A stretch of 5,838 nucleotides of DNA from contig WGBN01000431.1 in the NCBI GenBank assembly GCA_015494245.1, positions 1 through 5,838 on the forward strand, read 5' to 3'. The notes beneath the pieces are model-generated. The model was not told the origin of the DNA. It saw only the letters and a list, made by a program, of their open reading frames with translations, and ran no database searches. This DNA is from Saprospiraceae bacterium. Its GTDB lineage: Bacteria; Bacteroidota; Bacteroidia; Chitinophagales; Saprospiraceae. Positions 1 to 5,460 of this stretch are shown piece after piece. Numbering within the stretch: the stretch's first letter is position 1; the number at the start of each line of letters is the position of its first letter. Made by a program: the position numbers and the translations under genes.

Positions 1-291
1 CAGATGATGCCGGAGGACTCTACGACCATGCATACCGAGTTTAGCAGTCTGGAATGCAAGCTGCTCACAGACAGCACGGCCATGTGTTATTACAGCATTC
101 CAAATGAGGAATTTATAGGCCAGGAGAGCCTTTATCAAGACAGTATTTATTACGACAGCATAGACCTGGTGCTGCGTCATGGCCGCTGGCTGGTACACAG
201 CCCGCTGCGCGTCAGCGGGGATGATCTGGATTTGGAGGACCTCTTCGAGGAAGATTTTTTCAACAGCGAGGAAATTCCCGGGCAGCAATGA
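1..291 (+). CDS. Unrecognised protein, 3' part, coupled to nadD
   Basis: The frame is open from the first base and ends at TGA 289-291, so the gene probably begins upstream of the window. In-frame ATGs at 4 and 7 are possible starts, but no upstream context is available to judge them. About 96 residues are visible. The segment has alternating strands (TAMCYYSIP, then DSIYYDSIDLVLRHGRWLV) and ends in a very acidic tail (DDLDLEDLFEEDFF). A strand ending in 'hydrophobic-x-Gly-x-Trp' close to the C-terminus is typical of small NTF2-like domains such as DUF4878. I offer that fold as a weak guess, because no catalytic motif is visible. The last codon overlaps the nadD start in an ATGA junction, which implies one transcript and translational coupling. 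It does not resemble guanylate kinase, which often precedes nadD in this phylum. Confidence 0.6.
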   Translation, partial: QMMPEDSTTMHTEFSSLECKLLTDSTAMCYYSIPNEEFIGQESLYQDSIYYDSIDLVLRHGRWLVHSPLRVSGDDLDLEDLFEEDFFNSEEIPGQQ

Positions 292-866
292 AGAAGACGG
301 GTTTGTTTTTTGGGTCCTACAATCCGGTGCATACCGGCCACATGATCATCGCCAACTACCTGGCACAGTACTCCGACATGGACGAAGTCTGGCTGGTCGT
401 CAGTCCACACAATCCCTTCAAGAAAAAAGAAAGCCTGGCTCCCGATTACGACCGCCTGCATCTGGTACACCTCGCCATAGGCGACAATCCCCTGCTCAGG
501 GCCAGCGATATAGAGTTTAAACTGCCCAAGCCCTCCTATACCATAGATACCCTCATCCACTTGCGTGAAAAGTATCCCGACAGGGAGTTTGCCCTCATCA
601 TGGGCGAAGACAACCTCATCAGCCTCCCCCGCTGGAAAAACTACGAGCAAATCCTCGAAAATCACCACATCTACGTCTATAACCGCACTGTAGAAGGCGA
701 AAGCGAATTGCACGAACACCCCAAAGTGCATTTCATCATAGCCCCCCTCCTGCACGTATCAGCCAGCCTGGTGCGCAAGATTTTCAAAGAGGGAAAGTCC
801 ATCCAATACCTGGTACCCGATGCCGTCTATCGCTATTTGGAGGAGAATCCGGGGATGTATCGGTAG
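288..866 (+). CDS. nadD: Nicotinate-nucleotide adenylyltransferase NadD
   Basis: This 192-residue cytoplasmic enzyme transfers AMP from ATP to nicotinate mononucleotide, giving deamido-NAD in the NAD biosynthesis pathway. The nucleotidyltransferase signature is clear: GSYNPVHTGH at residues 9-18 (family form GSFNPxHxGH, with His15 and His18 as the catalytic HxGH pair). Other matches are PSYTIDTL at 82-89, the MGEDN...W segment at 105-116 (family GxDxxxxxxxW), and VSASLVR at 157-163, which corresponds to the family ISATxIR nucleotide-binding motif near the C-terminus. Length is normal for the family (about 190-215). The start is ATG 288, giving MKKTGLFFGS directly before the signature. It overlaps the upstream stop by four bases, so it is probably translated by re-initiation. 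The C-terminal motif has Ser where Thr is usual, a mild substitution. GC is a little over half, higher than in the genes to the right. Confidence 0.96.
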   Translation: MKKTGLFFGSYNPVHTGHMIIANYLAQYSDMDEVWLVVSPHNPFKKKESLAPDYDRLHLVHLAIGDNPLLRASDIEFKLPKPSYTIDTLIHLREKYPDREFALIMGEDNLISLPRWKNYEQILENHHIYVYNRTVEGESELHEHPKVHFIIAPLLHVSASLVRKIFKEGKSIQYLVPDAVYRYLEENPGMYR

Positions 867-871
867 GGGGT

Positions 872-906
872 GTTGTCGGTTGCCGGTTGTCTGTTGTCTG
901 TTGAGG
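872..906. repeat. Degenerate heptamer tandem array (GTTGTCK)
   Basis: Five consecutive 7-base units begin six bases after the nadD stop: GTTGTCG, GTTGCCG, GTTGTCT, GTTGTCT and GTTGAGG. The consensus is GTTGTCK and the last unit is degraded. The array is non-coding and could expand or contract by slippage. No function is evident. Confidence 0.7.
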
Positions 907-923
907 GGGATTGGGGGTGGAGT

Positions 924-996
924 CCTTTGCATTTTTTTTGCCTGCGCACTCCCCCGACCCCTAAAGGTGCGGGCCGCCCGCGAAAAATGCAAAGGT
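924..996. repeat. Foldable intergenic element, copy 1
   Basis: Bases 925-996 recur at 1013-1084 (offset 88) with one difference in 72. The ends are a perfect 13-bp inverted repeat: CCTTTGCATTTTT at 924-936 against AAAAATGCAAAGG at 983-995. Inside, GCC (940-942) and CGCAC (945-949) can pair with GTGCG/GGC (967-974) across a two-base bulge. Alternatively GCGGG and CCCGC (969-981) can form a local hairpin. The element looks like a small palindromic repeat or a MITE-like sequence. No transposase is nearby, no clear target-site duplication is seen, and I cannot name the family. The T run lies inside the left arm rather than after a stem, so it is not a standard terminator. Confidence 0.8.
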
Positions 997-1012
997 GTGG
1001 GTTTTGGGGCTT

Positions 1013-1084
1013 CTTTGCATTTTTTTTGCCTGCGCGCTCCCCCGACCCCTAAAGGTGCGGGCCGCCCGCGAAAAATGCAAAGGT
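1013..1084. repeat. Foldable intergenic element, copy 2
   Basis: This is the second copy of the element at 925-996, in the same orientation and separated from it by 16 bases of different sequence (997-1012). The only mismatch is G at 1036 against A at 948. In the predicted stem this changes an A-T pair to a G-T wobble, so pairing is kept. The terminal inverted repeat here is one base pair shorter, because 1012 is T where copy 1 has C. The arrangement suggests either local duplication or two insertions of a dispersed repeat. Confidence 0.8.
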
Positions 1085-1087
1085 ATT

Positions 1088-1134
1088 ACCCTGATCGAAG
1101 CCGAAGGGTGTTATCCTGAGCGGAAGCCGAAGGA
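1088..1134. repeat. Two short palindromic repeats, CCTGAGCGAAGCCGAAGG type
   Basis: Two related units follow directly: 1088-1109 (ACCCTGATCG...GAAGGGT) and 1114-1134 (TCCTGAGCGG...GAAGGA). Both share the core GAAGCCGAAGG. Each has complementary ends, ACCCT with AGGGT in the first and TCCT with AGGA in the second, so the end bases differ between units while pairing is preserved. From memory, units close to 'TCCTGAGCGAAGTCGAAGGA' are dispersed intergenic repeats in many bacterial genomes, including Bacteroidota; I could not verify this here. They abut the 72-base repeats, making a compound repeat island between nadD and the regulator gene. Confidence 0.6.
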
Positions 1135-1150
1135 GACTATTGATTTTTTG

Positions 1151-1257
1151 TGTACCATTGCCCGAAAAAGCTTATTTTGGCGGTTGGAAAAGAATATATG
1201 TCATTATGATTGCAAAAATCACCCTTGAGAATTTTTTGAGGAAACTCTAATGGTACA
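1151..1257. repeat. 9-bp inverted repeat bracketing the regulator leader
   Basis: TGTACCATT at 1151-1159 is the exact reverse complement of AATGGTACA at 1249-1257, with 89 bases between the arms. The enclosed segment contains the candidate promoter of the downstream regulator. The arms do not extend beyond nine bases. In a region this size a repeat of that length could arise by chance, so this is recorded as a structural observation only. Confidence 0.4.
1184..1212 (+). promoter_or_regulatory. Candidate Bacteroidota-type promoter of the TPR regulator
   Basis: TTG at 1184-1186 is followed after 18 bases by TATGATTG at 1205-1212. This fits the Bacteroidota pattern TTG, then 17-23 bases, then TAnnTTTG, with one mismatch in the -7 box. 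Transcription would begin about 50 bases before ATG 1270. The assignment rests on the motif match alone. Confidence 0.35.
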
Positions 1258-1269
1258 GTGCCACTTAAT

Positions 1270-2928
1270 ATGAAAAAAAATACTCTTTTTTTTGTTCTTT
1301 ATTTTTTTTGTACGCTGTGCTGTGCTCAGGAGATTTCTGGGGATAGTCTTTTTAGAGTAGAGGCTTTGATGGAGCGGGCTGTAGAACTGAGCTCGTCTGA
1401 TCCGCAAGAGGCTTTACGTTTGTTGAGGGGGGCTGAAAAGCTTACAGAGGATAGAGAGCAGTTGCGGGATATCAAGAAGGAGATGTCGCGTATTTACTAC
1501 CATTTGGATGAACCGGATTCTGCTATTGTGCAGATGTGTGTGTGGAAGGCATTGTACGATACTTCAGAGCTGACAGCCATGGCGCATATTAATAATTTGC
1601 TTGGTCTTAGCTGGCAGAGATTGGAGGTAACTGATAGTGCTCTGTATTATTTCGGAGAGGCTTATAAATACTTTAAGCGACTTGGAGATTTGAAGGGGAG
1701 CGTCTTTTTGCTTAACAACATAGGGATTTCGCTTGCTCATGCAGGGAAAGAAGAAGAGGCCTTACAGGCTTTTGAACAAGCTTTTGAGTTTTGTTTGGAT
1801 TTGCCATTCAAGGAAGATTTTGCATCGGTATTTGTTAATTATGCCATAGCTTTATTGAATGCAGGGCGAATTGATAAGGCTCGTGAAATTTACGAACAGT
1901 ATTTCCCGAAAGGGGAACAAACCGAAGGGTATTCGCTCGATTTAAAAACATCTGTGGCTTCTTTTGAAGCCATTTATCTGCGCGAAACAGGACACCTGGA
2001 GGAGGCTGTCAAAAAATATCGCTGGCTTATAGACAGTCTTTTGCAGGAAGATAGCCGCGTACCTGTGCGCTTTTATTATGGCTTGGGATTGACATATTAT
2101 TTGCAGGGAGAATATGACAAAGCTCTTTCGGTTTACAGTTCTTCCATGGACGAGAGTCCCCGCCCTTATGAGCGTGGCTTGCTTTTGGAGGGGCTTTCGA
2201 GGACTTACATTCGTCTTGGTGAAGCGGATAGCGCTATACACTATTTGGATTTGTGGTTAGAGCAAAAAACTGCGGAACAGGAAGAAAGTCGGCAAAGGCT
2301 ATTGAATGAAATGAAGGGTAAGACTGAACGGTTGTTGCAGCAAACGCGCATAGCTTTGTTGGAGCAAAAACAGAGGAACTATCGTCTCTTACTGCTTTCT
2401 TCTCTGTTGGGGATGCTTTGTCTGGCTTTTCTGACAGTTTGGCTTTATCAGCGGAGCAAAATCAGGCAGCTCAGGCAAGCGGAAAAAATCAGGGAGCAGA
2501 AGCAAAAACTGTTGGAGCTTAGTCTGAGGATGCAGCAAAAGGGGGAACTGTTGAAGAAGCTAAAAGACGATATGGTGGAACTCGAAGAGCAGTTGCCCGG
2601 CCTGTCCCTTCCTCTCAGGAAAAAAGTCGAAAAGACGTATCGGGATGTTTTAAACTTAGATGAAGACTGGAGACTTTTTGACATCTACCTCGGCGATATG
2701 CACAAGGGGTTTTACGATGTCTTAAAAAAGCAGTGCCCGGAACTGACTGACAACGATTTGAGAATGTGTTCTCTGGTGCGTATGAGGTTTAGTAATAAAG
2801 AAATTAGCCAGCTACTATTCGTTTCTTTAGATACAGTTAAATCGCAGCGATATCGCATTCGAAAAAAGCTTGGCTTAAATCGGGAGGAGAATCTGGCTGA
2901 TTTCCTGTCAGGCTTGTCAGATAGATGA
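1270..2928 (+). CDS. Membrane-tethered TPR / LuxR-type HTH transcriptional regulator
   Basis: The protein has 552 residues from ATG 1270. Residues 1-20 (MKKNTLFFVLYFFCTLCCAQ) form a type I signal peptide with the frequent Bacteroidota end '-AQ'; CC does not sit in a proper lipobox. About six to eight TPR units cover roughly residues 25-332, for example 105-140, 143-178, 184-213, 226-256, 267-296 and 301-332. One transmembrane helix follows at about 372-394 (LLLLSSLLGMLCLAFLTVWLY), then a charged coiled coil at about 397-443. A LuxR/GerE-like helix-turn-helix spans about 492-536, with SNKEISQLL and VSLDTVKSQRYRIRKKL as the turn and recognition helix. The inferred topology is periplasmic TPR sensor, inner membrane, cytoplasmic DNA-binding domain. 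No receiver or kinase domain is present. GTG 1258 would add only MPLN before the signal peptide, so ATG is preferred. The ligand and target genes are unknown; the co-oriented downstream gene is a candidate target. Confidence 0.85.
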   Translation: MKKNTLFFVLYFFCTLCCAQEISGDSLFRVEALMERAVELSSSDPQEALRLLRGAEKLTEDREQLRDIKKEMSRIYYHLDEPDSAIVQMCVWKALYDTSELTAMAHINNLLGLSWQRLEVTDSALYYFGEAYKYFKRLGDLKGSVFLLNNIGISLAHAGKEEEALQAFEQAFEFCLDLPFKEDFASVFVNYAIALLNAGRIDKAREIYEQYFPKGEQTEGYSLDLKTSVASFEAIYLRETGHLEEAVKKYRWLIDSLLQEDSRVPVRFYYGLGLTYYLQGEYDKALSVYSSSMDESPRPYERGLLLEGLSRTYIRLGEADSAIHYLDLWLEQKTAEQEESRQRLLNEMKGKTERLLQQTRIALLEQKQRNYRLLLLSSLLGMLCLAFLTVWLYQRSKIRQLRQAEKIREQKQKLLELSLRMQQKGELLKKLKDDMVELEEQLPGLSLPLRKKVEKTYRDVLNLDEDWRLFDIYLGDMHKGFYDVLKKQCPELTDNDLRMCSLVRMRFSNKEISQLLFVSLDTVKSQRYRIRKKLGLNREENLADFLSGLSDR

Positions 2929-2964
2929 CAAAACGGGGGCTGCTTGAGTGTCTGCCACCAAACT

Positions 2965-2996
2965 CACACCTGTTTTTCGGCGCTTTCAGAGGTGTG
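2965..2996. promoter_or_regulatory. Inverted repeat between regulator and exported-protein gene
   Basis: CACACCT (2965-2971) and AGGTGTG (2990-2996) form a perfect 7-bp inverted repeat around an 18-base spacer. It lies 36 bases after the regulator stop and just upstream of the candidate -7 box at 3003. It could be a weak transcript-end hairpin, since a T run begins about nine bases later at 3005-3009, or an operator half-site pair. The sequence does not decide between them. Confidence 0.4.
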
Positions 2997-3002
2997 CCCG
3001 CC

Positions 3003-3010
3003 TATTTTTG
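3003..3010 (+). promoter_or_regulatory. Candidate -7 box (TATTTTTG) of the Asp-box protein gene
   Basis: TATTTTTG is an exact match to the Bacteroidota -7 consensus TAnnTTTG and lies 35 bases before ATG 3046. No convincing TTG/TTTG -33 element is present at the usual distance; the nearest T-rich stretches are TTTC at 2984 and 2975. The leader that follows is A-rich (AAAAAAAGAA at 3030-3039), as is usual for translation starts in this phylum. Confidence 0.4.
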
Positions 3011-3045
3011 CAGCACATTTTTTCATCTAAAAAAAGAATAGAGCC

Positions 3046-5313
3046 ATGCGTTTTTTTTGCTGCACCCTTTTACGGATTTCTTTATTTGTCTTGCTTTCAA
3101 GCGGGTTGATGCAGGCACAGACCTGGCACAAGCTGGCTGACTATCCGGCTGTGAATACGGTGAAAGCCTTTAGTCAAAATGCTCAGGGTGTAATTTTTGC
3201 TTTGAGTGGAGACCGCAAGGTTTTTTATACGGAGGACGAGGGCGACCATTGGCAGGCTTTTTCTTCCGTTCCGGCTTTTTACAATGTTACGGGTATAGAG
3301 GCAGAAGGCAGTACTCAGCGTTTTTTTGCTTTGACAGAGACGCAGGGTATTGCTTATACCGACGACTTTGGGCTGTCTTGGGTGAATGACAATTTAATCA
3401 CTTCTCAGGTGTCTGGTCTGGGGTTGCCTGTTGAGGATATGGTCGTTTCTGGGAGTGATTATTGGCTTTTGGCTGTCAACGTTTTTGTACTTCCTTTTGA
3501 GTATCAGCTTTATCGCTCTGTGAACGGCGGTCAGGCAGGTAGTTGGAATCTGGTGAGTGTTTTACCGGCTCCGGCTATGCGTATCTTTGTACCGGATGGA
3601 GAGCTTCTTTACGTAGCTGCTTCGAATGGTCAGTTACTGCGTTCGGAAGATGAGGGGCAGAGCTTTGTTCCAGTTTCCTTTTTTCAGGGTAAAGAGGTAG
3701 TCAGTCTTTTTTTACATGGCCAAAATCTGTATGTCCTGGCTCGTCAGGGAGAAATGGCCGGGCTTTATATAGCAGATTCATCGGGAGACGGGTGGACTTT
3801 GCTGAGTGAGATGCCGGCGACGGCTAATGCTTCTTTAGCTGCTGATTTTGATGAGCAGAATGAGCGGCTCTATGTAAGTGCTGAGAGTGGTTTATACCGT
3901 TTTGTTTTTAGTACACTTGCCTGGGAAGAAGTTTTGCAGGCTTCTCATCTTGGAGCTGTTTTGGTGAGCGCTAATGAGACTGTTTTTTCCGGCGGCCTGA
4001 GGATGAACGGTTTTTTTAGGAAAAAAGCCGGGGAGTCTTCTTTAACCCAAGGTGAAATTAATTTACCTGTAGAATCGGACTTACTGGCTTTACAGGATGG
4101 CGTTTTTTACGCTGCAGACCGGGAGCACAATTTTCTTTCCTTCCGTGCAATAGATGAAGACCAGTGGCAGAGCGTAAACCTGTATGATTACATTACAGAG
4201 CAGGAGGATGTGGTTTTTTCCATGGGTATGCATGTCGCTCCCGGAAAGTTGTTACTGGGTGGAAAGCATTTTTTGTTGAGTATTCAGGATGTGGATGAAA
4301 TAACAGAAGTGGGCAATGATTTTAATGCTCCGGTATCTTCCAATTTTGGATTTTTGTTTCCCAGATTTATTGAGACAGATGAAACCGGTGAGCAATGGCT
4401 TATGGTGCAGAGCCTGAACCAACAACACATAGATTACTCGCCGGATGGAGGGATGAGCTGGGCTACTCCTCTTCAGCCCGTTACGGGTATGCCTGGCAAG
4501 GTGTTCTTGCCCGGGGAAAACACTTTTTGCATGGCCAGCGGACATTTTTACGCACTTGTAATGGATTTTAGCGCAGGCGCTTCTTTGGAATTAGCTCACT
4601 CTGCTGACGGCAGCAGTTGGGACTTTATAGCGCTTCCTGCAGGTACTACCCTTGAAGGGCGATTGTTTACTGATGGCGCCGGCCGTTTGTATTTGTTCCA
4701 CGAAACTTCTTTTTATCGCTTGCAAACGAATACCGGTTTATGGGAGCCCTTAGATTTGGATTTGGGCTCGGACCCTGCCATAGATGTGGATTGGGCTTTT
4801 GACCAACAGGGCCGTATGTATGTTTTGATGCGTCCGCTTGCGTCTTTAACGCATCCGCAGGCAGGCTTACATATCCAACAACCAGATGGCTCATGGGAGC
4901 ACTGGCCATTTCCGCAGGAAGGGAACCACAGTATTTTTTTAAAAGACCTGACCGTGCAGAATGGCATTGTCTTCGCCCGCACGACTCCCTCTTCTTCGGG
5001 TTATGTGCCCATGGAAGCAGGCATCTACTATTTTTCAGATATAGTGTTGAGTGAGGTGACGCCTGTATCTTTGGAACAAAAAATCCACATATACCCCAAT
5101 CCAGCAGTTACACAGACAACTGTAGAGGTTTCACGTTCTATGACTTATACGCTCAGCAACACAGCCGGCTGTAAACTCGCAAGCGGGCACCTGCAAGCAG
5201 GAAAAAACGAACTACACCTAAATCTCCCCGCCGGCATCTATTTTTTGGCTTTGAAAGTCCCTGATTCTTCAACAACTGTTGTTAGGCGGTTGGTGGTTGT
5301 GAGTGCACACTAA
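3046..5313 (+). CDS. Secreted Asp-box (BNR) repeat protein with T9SS type A sorting domain
   Basis: The protein has 755 residues. A signal peptide at about 1-25 (RISLFVLLSSGLMQAQ) is followed by a long beta-rich region with repeated Asp-box motifs (S/T-x-D-x-G-x-x-W type). These are TEDEGDHW at 62-69, TDDFGLSW at 105-112, a degenerate SVNGG...W at 158-167, SEDEGQSF at 200-207, SPDGGMSW at 465-472 and SADGSSW at 519-525. Such repeats mark sialidase/sortilin-like beta-propellers; the full set of sialidase catalytic residues is not evident, so no enzyme activity is claimed. From about residue 678 to the end is a T9SS type A sorting domain: IHIYPNPA at 680-687, then LPAGIYFLALK at 727-737 and VVRRLVVV at 745-752. 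This domain directs export across the outer membrane through the T9SS and is usually removed at the surface. Stop TAA lies at 5311. The gene has its own candidate promoter and a strong terminator, so it is probably monocistronic. Confidence 0.88.
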   Translation: MRFFCCTLLRISLFVLLSSGLMQAQTWHKLADYPAVNTVKAFSQNAQGVIFALSGDRKVFYTEDEGDHWQAFSSVPAFYNVTGIEAEGSTQRFFALTETQGIAYTDDFGLSWVNDNLITSQVSGLGLPVEDMVVSGSDYWLLAVNVFVLPFEYQLYRSVNGGQAGSWNLVSVLPAPAMRIFVPDGELLYVAASNGQLLRSEDEGQSFVPVSFFQGKEVVSLFLHGQNLYVLARQGEMAGLYIADSSGDGWTLLSEMPATANASLAADFDEQNERLYVSAESGLYRFVFSTLAWEEVLQASHLGAVLVSANETVFSGGLRMNGFFRKKAGESSLTQGEINLPVESDLLALQDGVFYAADREHNFLSFRAIDEDQWQSVNLYDYITEQEDVVFSMGMHVAPGKLLLGGKHFLLSIQDVDEITEVGNDFNAPVSSNFGFLFPRFIETDETGEQWLMVQSLNQQHIDYSPDGGMSWATPLQPVTGMPGKVFLPGENTFCMASGHFYALVMDFSAGASLELAHSADGSSWDFIALPAGTTLEGRLFTDGAGRLYLFHETSFYRLQTNTGLWEPLDLDLGSDPAIDVDWAFDQQGRMYVLMRPLASLTHPQAGLHIQQPDGSWEHWPFPQEGNHSIFLKDLTVQNGIVFARTTPSSSGYVPMEAGIYYFSDIVLSEVTPVSLEQKIHIYPNPAVTQTTVEVSRSMTYTLSNTAGCKLASGHLQAGKNELHLNLPAGIYFLALKVPDSSTTVVRRLVVVSAH

Positions 5314-5327
5314 TTTCCTCCACAGAT

Positions 5328-5348
5328 CAGGCCTCAGATAAAGGCCTG
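5328..5348 (+). other. Hairpin upstream of the terminator
   Basis: CAGGCCT (5328-5334) pairs perfectly with AGGCCTG (5342-5348) around a 7-base loop. No T run follows (GTACTCCCC), so it is unlikely to end transcription alone. Its AGGCCT core is the same self-complementary hexamer used in the next hairpin, so alternative pairings between the two are possible. Confidence 0.55.
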
Positions 5349-5369
5349 TACTCCCCTACTCTTAACTTT

Positions 5370-5405
5370 AAAGGCCTCACCGGAAATTTCGATGAGGCCT
5401 TTTTG
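5370..5405 (+). terminator. Rho-independent terminator, probably shared by convergent genes
   Basis: AAAGGCCTCA (5370-5379) pairs perfectly over 10 bp with TGAGGCCTTT (5393-5402). The 13-base loop can itself partly fold (CGG...TCG). The + strand continues TTTTTGTTTTGG, a good U-tract. On the minus strand the stem is followed by the poorer TTTAAAGTTAAG, so it may also serve the converging gene at 5461-5838, less efficiently. Confidence 0.85.
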
Positions 5406-5460
5406 TTTTGGAGCCTCTCAATACCACACATTTGATTAAATAAAATATAGTGACATTCTA

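Noticed and set aside
177..755. 192-codon open frame on the minus strand
   Set aside because: It lies almost wholly opposite nadD, which has unmistakable family motifs, and its product has no recognisable features.
925..1084. CRISPR array
   Set aside because: There are only two 72-base units with a 16-base spacer, and no cas genes; both unit and spacer sizes are wrong.
820..1228. Several + strand open frames crossing the repeat island, with Cys/Arg/Pro-rich products
   Set aside because: Their sequence comes from the repeated elements themselves, which give the same peptide twice. They have no conserved domain or start signal and overlap each other in different frames.
1258..1260. GTG start for the TPR regulator
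   Set aside because: It would only put MPLN before a canonical MKK-type signal peptide; ATG 1270 is the natural start.
1270..1332. Lipoprotein signal on the regulator (CC near residues 17-18)
   Set aside because: The residue before each Cys is Leu or Cys, not the small residue a lipobox needs; cleavage after AQ fits better.
4252..4982. Minus-strand open frames of 80-97 codons inside the Asp-box protein gene
   Set aside because: They are antisense shadows of a gene with a signal peptide, repeats and sorting domain, and they overlap each other.
3046..5313. Calling the Asp-box protein a sialidase
   Set aside because: Asp-boxes are shared by many beta-propellers, and the arginine triad and other catalytic residues of sialidases could not be identified.
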